From: Actinoallomurus bryophytorum
GTDB lineage: Bacteria; Actinomycetota; Actinomycetes; Streptosporangiales; Streptosporangiaceae
Assembly (NCBI RefSeq): GCF_006716425.1
Contig: NZ_VFOZ01000001.1
Coordinates: 7,335,237-7,399,236, forward strand
Length of the DNA stretch: 64,000 nucleotides
Direction of reading: 5' to 3'
Shown here: piece after piece, positions 55,404 to 63,537 of the stretch
How the letters are laid out: every line of letters starts with the position of its first letter
How positions within the stretch are numbered: position 1 is the stretch's first letter
Position numbers and translations under genes: made by a program
The notes under the pieces: model-generated
What the model saw: the letters and a program-made list of their open reading frames with translations, nothing else
What the model was told of the DNA's origin: nothing
Database searches by the model: none

Positions 55404-55649
55404 TTGACTGGCCTGGCGTTCACGCGCCGGGCGCGCAAGCGGAGGTCACCTCCCACCTGATCGGCCGCGCTCCGCGAGGAGCCAAAGGCTGATGGGTCCC
55501 GGTCCGACACGCTATTAGCGTGTCCCCTCGTCGGCTCCGGCCGCCGGGGTGACCGGTAGTGGCCCCGCATGCGAGCTGTGCGGGGCTTTTCGTATGAAGG
55601 GCCCGGGGTATGGCCGGTCATAGACAGCGAAGTACCCCAAGGAGGTCCC
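55404..55649 (+). promoter_or_regulatory. Structured leader of the infC-rpmI-rplT operon
   Basis: A -10-like TATCTT (55392-55397) at the end of the methyltransferase gene would start a leader of about 245 bases. It holds a palindrome GGAGGTCACCTCC (55441-55453), a 7-bp stem GACACGC/GCGTGTC (55506-55524), and a full intrinsic terminator GCCCCGC (55562-55568)/GCGGGGC (55580-55586) with TTTT after. A terminator inside the leader implies attenuation of the operon, as known for infC-rplT leaders in other bacteria. AAGGAGG stands at 55638-55644. Confidence 0.6.
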
Positions 55650-56246
55650 ATCAGCGCCGAACCGCGTATCAACGAGCGCATTCGCGTGCCCGAGGTCCGA
55701 CTCGTCGGTCCGAACGGCGAACAGGTTGGCATCGTTCCCATCGCCAAGGCCCTTGACCTTGCACGGGAGTCCGATCTCGATCTGGTGGAGGTCGCACCGA
55801 CCGCGCGACCGCCCGTGGCCAAGCTCATGGACTACGGCAAGTTCAAGTACGAGTCCGCGATGAAGGCCCGCGATGCGCGACGTAACCAGGCGCACACGGT
55901 CATCAAGGAGATCAAACTCCGGCCGAAGATCGACCCGCACGACTACGGCACCAAGAAGGGCCATGTCGAGCGGTTCCTCAAGGCAGGTGACAAGGTCAAG
56001 GTCACGATCATGTTCCGTGGTCGCGAGCAGTCCCGGCCGGAGCTGGGGTTCCGGCTGTTGCAGCGGCTCGCGGAGGACGTCGACGACCTCGGCTTCGTCG
56101 AGTCCCGGCCCAAGCAGGACGGCCGGAACATGATCATGGTGCTCGGCCCGCACAAGAAGAAGAGCGAGGCAAAGGCCGAGACGCAGCGCGCCGCGACCAA
56201 CAGCCGCTTGCGGCGGCAGGTGGAGAACGAGGCCCCGGCCTCCTGA
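55650..56246 (+). CDS. infC: Translation initiation factor IF-3 (AUC start)
   Basis: This 198-residue IF-3 matches the family from its first codons: (I)[53 protein letters not shown], then the C-domain [18 protein letters not shown]-type block and [11 protein letters not shown]. The start is ATC at 55650, with AAGGAGG 5 bases upstream; no ATG, GTG or TTG is available at this position, and the upstream in-frame ATG at 55569 lies in the leader terminator. Rare AUU/AUC starts on infC let IF-3 limit its own translation. The tail is short. Confidence 0.92.
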   Translation: MSAEPRINERIRVPEVRLVGPNGEQVGIVPIAKALDLARESDLDLVEVAPTARPPVAKLMDYGKFKYESAMKARDARRNQAHTVIKEIKLRPKIDPHDYGTKKGHVERFLKAGDKVKVTIMFRGREQSRPELGFRLLQRLAEDVDDLGFVESRPKQDGRNMIMVLGPHKKKSEAKAETQRAATNSRLRRQVENEAPAS

Positions 56247-56394
56247 TCGGGGCTTGTTCCACCCCGACCCCGCTCGTGCAGTGGGGTCGCCTCGCGATGA
56301 AGCATGCACATCGCGCCTCATCAGGCGTGCGGTACTCCGTAAAGGGGTGAGCCGCGCGCCCCGAGGCGCACGGACTAGGGAGACGTCGGCGACC

Positions 56395-56589
56395 ATGCCG
56401 AAGATGAAGACGCACAGTGGTGCCAAAAAACGGTTCAAAGTGACCGGCACCGGCAAGGTCATGCGCCGCCGCGCCAACCGCAACCACCTGCTCGAGCACA
56501 AGGCGACCAAGCGCACGCGCCGCCTTGACGGGCCCGTGGTGGTCGACAAGAACGACGAGAAGAAGATCAAGAAGCTGCTCGGCAAGTAA
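56395..56589 (+). CDS. rpmI: 50S ribosomal protein L35
   Basis: This 64-residue protein reads [20 protein letters not shown] and continues with very basic sequence ([20 protein letters not shown]) to KKLLGK, the standard L35 length and ends. It is the second gene of the infC operon. A 148-base spacer after infC contains GGGGTGAG-like sequence; AGGGAGACG precedes the ATG. Confidence 0.96.
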   Translation: MPKMKTHSGAKKRFKVTGTGKVMRRRANRNHLLEHKATKRTRRLDGPVVVDKNDEKKIKKLLGK

Positions 56590-56704
56590 GCCCGGCAGGC
56601 ATGATCGCCGGGCTCCCGGTGCCACGACGGCACCGGCAGCCCCGTAAGTCCTACGACCGGCCGGTCGCCCACGAGGCACCGGCCCCCACGAGGGAGTTCG
56701 AAAC

Positions 56705-57079
56705 GTGGCACGCGTGAAGCGGGCGGTCAATGCCGCCAAGAAGCGCCGGGTCGTCCTGGAGCGGGCGAGTGGCTACCGCGGCCAGCGGTCCAGGCTGTAC
56801 CGCAAGGCCAAGGAGCAGCAGCTCCACTCGATGACGTACGCCTTCCGCGACCGGAAGGACCGCAAGGGCCAGTTCCGCCGTCTGTGGATTCAGCGGATCA
56901 ACGCGGCGGCCCGCGCCAACGGGATGACCTACAACCGACTCATCCAGGGCCTGCGCGAGGCCGGCGTCGAGGTCGACCGCCGTATGCTCGCCGAGCTCGC
57001 GGTCAACGACGCCCCCGCGTTCGCGGTACTCGTCGAGACCGCCAAGAAGGCGCTGCCCACGGGCACCGCCGCGGCCTGA
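56705..57079 (+). CDS. rplT: 50S ribosomal protein L20
   Basis: This 124-residue protein opens [20 protein letters not shown] and has [17 protein letters not shown] and [20 protein letters not shown], all typical of L20, an early 23S rRNA assembly protein. GAGGG precedes the GTG start. In other bacteria L20 also represses its own operon by binding leader RNA. A hairpin CCGGTGCC/GGCACCGG (56616-56636) lies in the 115-base gap after rpmI. Confidence 0.96.
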   Translation: MARVKRAVNAAKKRRVVLERASGYRGQRSRLYRKAKEQQLHSMTYAFRDRKDRKGQFRRLWIQRINAAARANGMTYNRLIQGLREAGVEVDRRMLAELAVNDAPAFAVLVETAKKALPTGTAAA

Positions 57080-57101
57080 GCGCCCCAGGATCACCGCGCT
57101 G

Positions 57102-57917
57102 ATGGCGGGCCGTGAGCTGAGTTCCACCCGATCTCCACGGGTGAAGGCGGCTCGTCGGCTCGCCAAACGCGCGTTCCGGCGCCGCGACGGCCGGTTCCTC
57201 GCCGAGGGGCCGCAGGCCGTACGCGAGGCACTGGCGCTGGACGGAGTCCTCTGCGAGCTGTTCGCCACGGCCGAGGCGGAGAACCGCCACCAGGACCTGG
57301 TCGCCCGGGCGGAAAAATCCGGCATCCCCGTCTTCAGGGTGGGTGCCGACGTGATGGCCGAGCTCGCTCAGACCGTCACTCCTCAGGGCCTGCTGGCCGT
57401 CTGCCGATTCGTCGACGTCTCGTTGGAGTCGGCGCTCGCGTCTTCGCCGCGGCTGGTGACGGTCCTGGCGCACGTACGCGACCCGGGCAACGCGGGGACG
57501 GTGCTGCGCACCGCCGACGCCGCCGGGTCCGACTCGGTGATCTTCACCGACGCCTCCGTCGACTCCTACAACGGCAAGTGCGTGCGCGCCTCCGCGGGCA
57601 GCATCTTCCACCTCCCCGTCGTCATGGGCCCGCGTTTCGGCGAGGTCATCCCGGCGCTGAAGGCCGCGGGCCTGACCGTCGTGGCCGCCGATGGCGCGGG
57701 AGAGTCCTCGCTGGACACCGCCCTTGAGGCGGGCACGCTCGGCGGGCCGACCGCGTGGGTGTTCGGCAACGAGGCGTGGGGCCTGCCCGAGGAGATCCTG
57801 GCCGCCGTCGACGAGGTCGTCCGCGTGCCGATCTACGGTGGCGCCGAGAGCCTCAACCTCGCGACCGCCGCCGCGGTCTGCCTCTACACCTCCGCACGGG
57901 CCCAGCGCGCCGGCTGA
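57102..57917 (+). CDS. SpoU/TrmH family RNA 2'-O-methyltransferase
   Basis: This 271-residue protein has an N-terminal substrate-binding domain (ARRLAKRAFRRRDGRFLAEG, VREALALDG) and a SPOUT catalytic domain with motif 1 HVRDPGNAGTVLRTADAAG (about 124-142), motif 2 WVFGNEAWGLPEEIL (about 222-236) and motif 3 VPIYGGAESLNLATAAAVCL. It methylates a ribose in rRNA or tRNA. Its place after rplT is usual in actinobacteria, ahead of pheS. The ATG at 57102 starts 22 bases after rplT. Confidence 0.92.
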   Translation: MAGRELSSTRSPRVKAARRLAKRAFRRRDGRFLAEGPQAVREALALDGVLCELFATAEAENRHQDLVARAEKSGIPVFRVGADVMAELAQTVTPQGLLAVCRFVDVSLESALASSPRLVTVLAHVRDPGNAGTVLRTADAAGSDSVIFTDASVDSYNGKCVRASAGSIFHLPVVMGPRFGEVIPALKAAGLTVVAADGAGESSLDTALEAGTLGGPTAWVFGNEAWGLPEEILAAVDEVVRVPIYGGAESLNLATAAAVCLYTSARAQRAG

Positions 57918-58042
57918 GGCCTCCTGACAAAAGTGGTGGGTCTGACCTGGTCAGGGGTGCCGTCCACGACGCCGCCGGGCGCGGGACGAGGCCGGCCGTG
58001 CCGGCGATTAACCCGGCGACAGTCAGTGGTCCTCTCGCGATA

Positions 58043-58789
58043 ATGGCCGACGTGGAAGAGGTCGAGCTCGTCGTCGCCCATCGGGAGCGCGCCACCCTGC
58101 GCGTCGGCGACGTGTTCCTGAAGATCGACGCGGATCAGACGCGCACCGATGTCGAGGTCGAGGCGATGGCCATGGCGCCGATCCCGACTCCGGAGGTCCT
58201 GTGGCGAAAGCCGCCCGTGCTCGCGCTCGCCGCCCTCCCGGGCACGGCACTCGGCCGCCTCGGCGAGCGGTCGGCCGCGTCGCCGTCGGCCTGGGCCGCG
58301 GCGGGTGCCGCCGTACGGAAGCTGCACGACGCACCGCTGCCGCCATGGCCCGGTCAGAGCCTTGACGAGCTCGCATCGGATCTCGACCGCGAATGCGAGC
58401 GGCTCGTCACGAACGACGTGCTTCCCGCCGACCTGGTCACGCGCAACCGCGAGGTCGCCGAGGCCGCGCTCCGGCCGTGGACGCCGGTGTTCACGCACGG
58501 AGACCTGCAGGTCAGCCACGTGTTCCTCGACGGTGAGGAGATCACCGGCGTGGTCGACTGGTCCGAGGCGTCCCGAGGCGACGCCCTGTACGACCTCGCC
58601 GTCCTGACACTCGGGCACGAGGAGCACCTCGGCGACGTCGTCGCCGGCTACGGCACCGACGTCGATCTCGACGTGATCCGCGCGTGGTGGTCGCTGCGAA
58701 GCCTGCTGGCGGTCCGCTGGCTCGTCGAGCACGGCTTCGACCCGTACGCGCCAGGTTGTGAGGTCGACGTGCTGAGAGCCCGGATGTGA
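58043..58789 (+). CDS. Aminoglycoside phosphotransferase-family kinase
   Basis: This 248-residue protein has a kinase-like fold. The catalytic loop is THGDLQVSHVFLDG (about 153-166), with His-Gly-Asp and, at the position normally held by Asn, His. GVVDWSEASRGDALYDLAVL (about 171-190) supplies the metal-binding aspartate. The N-terminal lobe is short, with LRVGDVFLKIDADQ. The substrate is unknown; many such proteins phosphorylate small alcohols rather than antibiotics. The ATG at 58043 is chosen; a GATAAT box overlapping it would favour a leaderless start at GTG 58052. Confidence 0.82.
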   Translation: MADVEEVELVVAHRERATLRVGDVFLKIDADQTRTDVEVEAMAMAPIPTPEVLWRKPPVLALAALPGTALGRLGERSAASPSAWAAAGAAVRKLHDAPLPPWPGQSLDELASDLDRECERLVTNDVLPADLVTRNREVAEAALRPWTPVFTHGDLQVSHVFLDGEEITGVVDWSEASRGDALYDLAVLTLGHEEHLGDVVAGYGTDVDLDVIRAWWSLRSLLAVRWLVEHGFDPYAPGCEVDVLRARM

Positions 58790-58931
58790 GGCCACGCGAA
58801 CCCGGCGGCCACGAGCGGCCCCCAGGGCCCGCCGGCCAAGGTGTTTCACTGGCCCGGCGCGACGGCTGAGGCCTTGGATCCGTCTCGAAGCCCGCGTCGC
58901 TCAGCAGACGGCGGGACTTCGGGACAGGTCC

Positions 58932-59723
58932 TCAGTGCGGGGCCAGGGCCACGGCGACGGCGAGCCCGAAGGTGACGATGACCGCGCGGAGGACGGTCGG
59001 CGACAGCCGCCGCGCCAGGCGCGCACCCAGGAATCCGCCCGCCAGGCTCGCCACCGCCATCACCGCGACCGCGGACCACCGCACCGGACCGAAGATCGCG
59101 AACGCGCCGCACGCCACCGTGTTGATGACCAGCGACAGCACCGCGCGTACGGCGTTCACCCGCTGCAGCCGGTCGTGCACGAACACGCCGAGGATGCCCA
59201 GCAGCATGACGCCGAGGCCGGCGCCGAAGTAGGCGCCGTACACCCCGCCGAGCAGGATGCCCGAGTGCAGCAGGATCTGGTGCTGGCGGCCGGTCAGCCG
59301 GTCCGAGGCGCTCAGCCGCTTCTTCACCCAGGGCTGGACCGCGAGCAGCAGGCTCGCCACGGCGATCAGGATCGGCACGAGCGCGCCGAAGACGTTCTCC
59401 GGTGTGACCAGGAGCAGGAGGCAGCCCAGGACGGCGCCGACCACGCTCGTCACGCCGAACGTGACCGCGCGCCTGCGCTGCCCGGACAGCTCCGCGCGGT
59501 ACCCGACGGCGCCTCCGATGTAACCCGGCCACAGCGCCACCGTGTTGGTCACGTTGGCGGTGACGGTCGGGTAGCCGACGAATAGAAGCGCGGGAAAGGA
59601 GATCAGCGAGCCGCCGCCGGCGATCGCGTTGACGACGCCCGCCGCCACGCCCGCGGCGGCGAGCAGACCGGTGTCCAGCAGGTTCAACGCGCTACCGCCC
59701 GACCGCGTAACCCTGGGCACCAC
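58932..59723 (-). CDS. TauE/SafE family (TSUP) permease
   Basis: This 263-residue membrane protein of about eight segments has the TSUP repeats: GVAAGVVNAIAGGGSLISFP (about 24-43) with the conserved GGGS and PAL, and LLGGVYGAYFGAGLGVMLLG in the second half. Members export or import sulfonates, sulfite or other small anions. The listed GTG start overlaps the end of ggt by 32 bases; a TTG at 59687, 5 bases after the ggt stop, would begin closer to the conserved part. Translational coupling with ggt suggests a shared role in handling sulfur or organic acids from peptides (inference). Confidence 0.85.
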   Translation of the reverse strand: MVPRVTRSGGSALNLLDTGLLAAAGVAAGVVNAIAGGGSLISFPALLFVGYPTVTANVTNTVALWPGYIGGAVGYRAELSGQRRRAVTFGVTSVVGAVLGCLLLLVTPENVFGALVPILIAVASLLLAVQPWVKKRLSASDRLTGRQHQILLHSGILLGGVYGAYFGAGLGVMLLGILGVFVHDRLQRVNAVRAVLSLVINTVACGAFAIFGPVRWSAVAVMAVASLAGGFLGARLARRLSPTVLRAVIVTFGLAVAVALAPH

Positions 59724-61476
59724 GCGGGTTCGCCGCCGCGCGCAGGAAACCGGGGGCGGCGGAGTCGCGGCTCACCGCGCTGAGCCGGCCGAGGGACCAC
59801 GGTCCCTGGACGTCCACGTCGTGGCCGCGCCGCCGCAGCTCCGCCACGACCGCCGGGTCGACCCGCTCCTCCACGACCATGCCGCCGGGCCGTGAGCCGC
59901 GCGGGTAGAAGGAGCTGGGGAAGTGCACCGAGTGGAACATCGGCGCGTCGACGGCCTCCTGGAGGTTCAGGCCACCGTGCACGACGGACAGGAGGAAGTT
60001 CAGGCTCCACTGGTCCTGCTGGTCACCGCCCGGCGTGCCGAACGCCATCCAGGGCCGGCCGTCGCGGAGCGCCAGTGAGGGGGACAGCGTCGTACGCGGC
60101 CTGCTGCCCGGCCGCAGCGAGGCGGGCAGGCCCGGCTCCAGCCAGAACATCTGCGCCCTGGTGCCCAGGCAGAAGCCGAGCTCGGGAACGACCGGCGAGC
60201 TCTGCAGCCAGCCGCCGCTCGGTGTCGCCGACACCAGGTTGCCGTGCCGGTCGGCGACGTCCAGATGACACGTGTCGCCGCTCACCCGCCCGTCCGCGCG
60301 TACGGTCGGCTCGCCCACGCCGTCGCCGATGGGCGCCGAGGCGCCCGGCGCGCTCGCGGGCAGCACCGGGCTTCGCCCGTCCGGACTGCCCGGCCGCAGG
60401 TCCAGGCTCGCCTCGGCGCCGATGAGCCCGCGCCGCGCGGTGGTGTAGTCCGCGCCGAGCAGGGCCTCCATCGGCACCTCGGTGTGCTCCGGGTCGCCGT
60501 ACCAGGCCTCGCGGTCGGCGAAGGCGAGCTTGGCGGCCTCGGTGACGGTGTGGATGTAGTCGGCCGACAAGAATCCCGCGGCCTCCAGGTCGAACCCGGA
60601 CAACAGCGCGAGCTGCTGCAGGAACACCGGGCCCTGTCCCCACGGCCCGGTCTTCAGCACCCGGGCGCCGTGGTAGTCGTAGCCGAGCGGCTCCTCGGTG
60701 GTCGCCGCCCAGCCGGCGAGGTCGTCCCCGGTCAGCAGCCCGCCGTGCTCGCGTCCTGAGGAGTCGCGCCAGGCCGTCTCCGCGCAGAACCTCGCGATCG
60801 CCTCGGCGACGAATCCGGAGTACCAGGCCGTACGGGCGGCGGCGATCCCCGCCTCGCGGCCGCCGGACGTCGAACGCGCCGCGTCCGCGATCCGCCGGTA
60901 GGTCGCCGCCAGTCCGGGGCTGCGCAGCCGTGACCCGGCGGCCGGTACCCGGCCCTCCGGCATCCAGACCGCGGCCGACGTCGGCCAGTCCTCGGTGAAG
61001 GTCCGCTCGACGGTGCCGATCGTCTCGGCGATCCGGCCGATGGCGGGGAAGCCGTTCTCGGCATAGGAGATGGCCGGTGCGAGGACGTCCTCCAGCGGCC
61101 AGGTGCCCCAGCGTTCGAGCATCAGCAGCCAGGCGCCGAACGCGCCGGGAACGGTCGCGGCCAGCAGCCCGGTGCCGGGGACGAGGTCCAGGCCCAGCCC
61201 GGTGTAGTGCTCGATGGTGGCCGACGCCGGGGCGGTGCCCTGGCCGCAGACCGCGGTCGCGCGTCCCTCTGTCTCGTTCCACACCAGGACGGGCAGGTCA
61301 CCGCCCGGCCCGTTGAGGTGGGGCTCGACGACCTGGAGCACGAAGCCGGCGGTGACGGCCGCGTCGAACGCGTTACCGCCGCGTTCGAGCACACTCATCC
61401 CCGCGGCGGAGGCGAGCCAGTGGGTGCTCGCCACCATGCCGAAGTCGCCGGTCAGCTCAGGGCGGGTCGTGAACAC
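59692..61476 (-). CDS. ggt: Gamma-glutamyltransferase-family protein
   Basis: This 594-residue Ntn-hydrolase precursor cleaves itself before the catalytic threonine, Thr402 in GDTCHLDVADRHGNLVSATP, which becomes the N-terminus of the small subunit. The start contains MVASTHWLASAAGMSVLERG and FDAAVTAGFVLQVVEP, as in the family; no signal peptide is seen, so unlike E. coli GGT it should be cytoplasmic. It begins 1 base after the peptide-transporter ATPase gene, which suggests it breaks down an imported gamma-glutamyl or related compound. AAAGGGAT precedes the GTG. The family also includes acylases, so substrate is open. Confidence 0.9.
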   Translation of the reverse strand: MFTTRPELTGDFGMVASTHWLASAAGMSVLERGGNAFDAAVTAGFVLQVVEPHLNGPGGDLPVLVWNETEGRATAVCGQGTAPASATIEHYTGLGLDLVPGTGLLAATVPGAFGAWLLMLERWGTWPLEDVLAPAISYAENGFPAIGRIAETIGTVERTFTEDWPTSAAVWMPEGRVPAAGSRLRSPGLAATYRRIADAARSTSGGREAGIAAARTAWYSGFVAEAIARFCAETAWRDSSGREHGGLLTGDDLAGWAATTEEPLGYDYHGARVLKTGPWGQGPVFLQQLALLSGFDLEAAGFLSADYIHTVTEAAKLAFADREAWYGDPEHTEVPMEALLGADYTTARRGLIGAEASLDLRPGSPDGRSPVLPASAPGASAPIGDGVGEPTVRADGRVSGDTCHLDVADRHGNLVSATPSGGWLQSSPVVPELGFCLGTRAQMFWLEPGLPASLRPGSRPRTTLSPSLALRDGRPWMAFGTPGGDQQDQWSLNFLLSVVHGGLNLQEAVDAPMFHSVHFPSSFYPRGSRPGGMVVEERVDPAVVAELRRRGHDVDVQGPWSLGRLSAVSRDSAAPGFLRAAANPRGAQGYAVGR

Positions 61477-61477
61477 G

Positions 61478-62473
61478 CTAATCCCTTTCCGTGATGTCAG
61501 GTATCTCGGACGATGTCACCAGGTGGCACGCGACGGGCCGGTCCGCCTCACGTACGCCGGTCAGCGCCGGCTCGACCGTACGGCAGGTGTCGACGGCCAC
61601 CGGGCAGCGGGTGTGGAACCGGCAGCCGGCCGGTGGGTCGACCGGGCTGGGCACCTCACCGGTGAGGACGACGCGCTTCCGTGCGCGCTGCCGTACGGGG
61701 TCGGGCTCGGGGGCGGCCGAGAGCAGCGCCTGGGTGTACGGATGCTGCGGCTCGGCGAAGATCTTCTTCGTCGGCCCGGTCTCCACGATCTGCCCGAGGT
61801 ACATGACCGCGATCCGGTCGGCGAGGAACTCCACCACCGACAGGTCATGGGTGATGAACAGGCACGAGAAGCCCATGTCGCGCTGCAGGTCGGCGACCAG
61901 GTTGAGCACCGACGCCTGGACGGACACGTCCAGCGCCGACACCGGCTCGTCGGCCACGACGAGCTTGGGCTCCAGGATCAGCGCGCGGGCGAGCCCGACG
62001 CGCTGGCGCTGCCCGCCGGACAGCTCGTGCGGGCGGCGGGTGCGCATCTCCGCGCCCAGGCCGACGCGTTCGAGCATCTCCCGTACGCGCTCGGTGACCT
62101 GGGCGCCCCGTGCGACCCCGTGCCGCCGGAGCGGCTCGGCCACGATCTGGCCGACGGTGAACCTCGGGTTGAGGGAGGAGTAGGGATCCTGGAAGACCAT
62201 GTGCACGTCGCGGCGGAGCGGGCGCAGCTCGCGCCGGGACAGGTGGGTGATGTCGCGGTCGCCGAGGCGAACGGAGCCGGCGGTGGGCTCGGTCAGGCGC
62301 AGGACGCACTTGCCGATCGTCGACTTGCCGCTGCCCGACTCGCCGACCAGGCCGAGCACCTCGCCCGGCCCGATCGACAGGGACACCCCGTCGACCGCGC
62401 GCACGACCTGCCCGCGTCCCCTGACGTGGTAGTGCTTCACCAGGCCGTCGACCTCGAGAACCGTTTCCGTCAT
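61478..62473 (-). CDS. dppF: Di/oligopeptide ABC transporter ATP-binding protein (DppF/OppF type)
   Basis: This 331-residue ATPase has Walker A GESGSGKST (about 44-52), Q-loop FQDPYSSLNPR, signature LSGGQRQRVGLARAL, Walker B LVVADEPVSALD and switch FITHDLSVV. The C-terminal oligopeptide-transporter extension (PAGCRFHTRCPVA) includes the cysteines often linked to an iron-sulfur site. Its ATG overlaps the dppD stop as ATGA. It pairs with DppD to power peptide import. Confidence 0.93.
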   Translation of the reverse strand: MTETVLEVDGLVKHYHVRGRGQVVRAVDGVSLSIGPGEVLGLVGESGSGKSTIGKCVLRLTEPTAGSVRLGDRDITHLSRRELRPLRRDVHMVFQDPYSSLNPRFTVGQIVAEPLRRHGVARGAQVTERVREMLERVGLGAEMRTRRPHELSGGQRQRVGLARALILEPKLVVADEPVSALDVSVQASVLNLVADLQRDMGFSCLFITHDLSVVEFLADRIAVMYLGQIVETGPTKKIFAEPQHPYTQALLSAAPEPDPVRQRARKRVVLTGEVPSPVDPPAGCRFHTRCPVAVDTCRTVEPALTGVREADRPVACHLVTSSEIPDITERD

Positions 62474-63471
62474 GAGTCCTCTCCCGAGGCCGGTGTCAGG
62501 GACAGGGGATGGAAGCACGCGGCCAGGTGCCCGGTGCCGTACGTGTCGAGCGCGGGACGTTCGGTCGTGCAGTCCGCCTCGGCACGCGGGCAGCGCGGAT
62601 GGAACGCGCATTCGCGCGGATCGTCGTACGGCGGCGGCACCAGCCCCGGGATCTCCGAGAGCCGGCGCCGGCCGTCCTCGCCGGTGACCGCGGCCGAGGG
62701 AAGCGCCCGCATGAGCCCCGCCGTGTACGGATGGCGCGGCCGGGCGAACAGCTCCGTCACCGGGGCCTCCTCGACGGCGCGGCCGGCGTACATGACGACC
62801 GCGCGGTCGGCGATGTCGGCCACCACCCCGAGGTCGTGCGTGATCAGGATGATCGCGGTGCCGAGCCGGTCGCGCAGGTCGCGGAAGACGTCCAGCACGC
62901 CGGCCTGGATGGTCACGTCGAGCGCGGTCGTCGGCTCGTCCGCGATGAGCACCCGCGGCGAGCACGCCACCGCGATGGCGATCATCACCCGCTGGCGCAT
63001 GCCGCCGGAGAGCTGGTGCGGGTACTCCTTGACCCGCCGGGCGGGCGCGGGGATGCCGACCAGCTCGAGCAGCTCGATGGCACGGGACCGCGCCGCCGCG
63101 CGGGACAGGTCCTCGTGCCTGCGCAGCACCTCGGCGATCTGGAAGCCGACCGTGAACGCGGGGTTCAGCGAGGTCATCGGCTCCTGGAAGACCACCGAGA
63201 CGTCCTTGCCGCGGATCTCCCGCAGCTCACGCTCGGGCAGCTCGGTGAGCTCGCGCCCGTCGAGCCGGATCGAGCCGGACAGCCGCGTCGTGTCCGGCGG
63301 CAGCAGCCGGGGGATCGACATCGCGGTGACCGACTTGCCGCAGCCCGACTCGCCGCACAGCGCGAGGATCTCACCGCGTTCGAGCGTGAGTGAGATGTCG
63401 CGTACGGCCTGCACCTCACCGTCCTCGGTGTCGAAGCCGACCCGCAGACCACTGATCTCCAGAAGACTCAT
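62470..63471 (-). CDS. dppD: Di/oligopeptide ABC transporter ATP-binding protein (DppD/OppD type)
   Basis: This 333-residue ATPase has Walker A GESGCGKSV (about 40-48), Q-loop FQEPMTSLNP, signature LSGGMRQRVMIAIAV, Walker B VLIADEPTTALD and LITHDLGVVADIADR. The C-terminal extension ends FHPRCPRAEADC. GAAGGAGGGCTC precedes the ATG. It follows the permease gene dppC by 64 bases in which a GAGCG repeat lies. Confidence 0.93.
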   Translation of the reverse strand: MSLLEISGLRVGFDTEDGEVQAVRDISLTLERGEILALCGESGCGKSVTAMSIPRLLPPDTTRLSGSIRLDGRELTELPERELREIRGKDVSVVFQEPMTSLNPAFTVGFQIAEVLRRHEDLSRAAARSRAIELLELVGIPAPARRVKEYPHQLSGGMRQRVMIAIAVACSPRVLIADEPTTALDVTIQAGVLDVFRDLRDRLGTAIILITHDLGVVADIADRAVVMYAGRAVEEAPVTELFARPRHPYTAGLMRALPSAAVTGEDGRRRLSEIPGLVPPPYDDPRECAFHPRCPRAEADCTTERPALDTYGTGHLAACFHPLSLTPASGEDS

Positions 63472-63520
63472 GAGCCCTCCTTCGTCGGAAGTGTGATCTG
63501 GGACGCTGTGTTTCCGGATC

Positions 63521-63537
63521 GCTCGCTCCGCTCGCTC
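63521..63537. repeat. Short GCTCGCTCCGCTCGCTC repeat between permease and ATPase genes
   Basis: The 17-base GCTCGCTCCGCTCGCTC, near-palindromic at the RNA level (GAGCGAGC/GCTCGCTC types), overlaps the stop codon of the permease gene on the minus strand. Sequences of this kind recur between genes in actinomycete genomes. Only one copy was noticed in this window. Confidence 0.5.
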
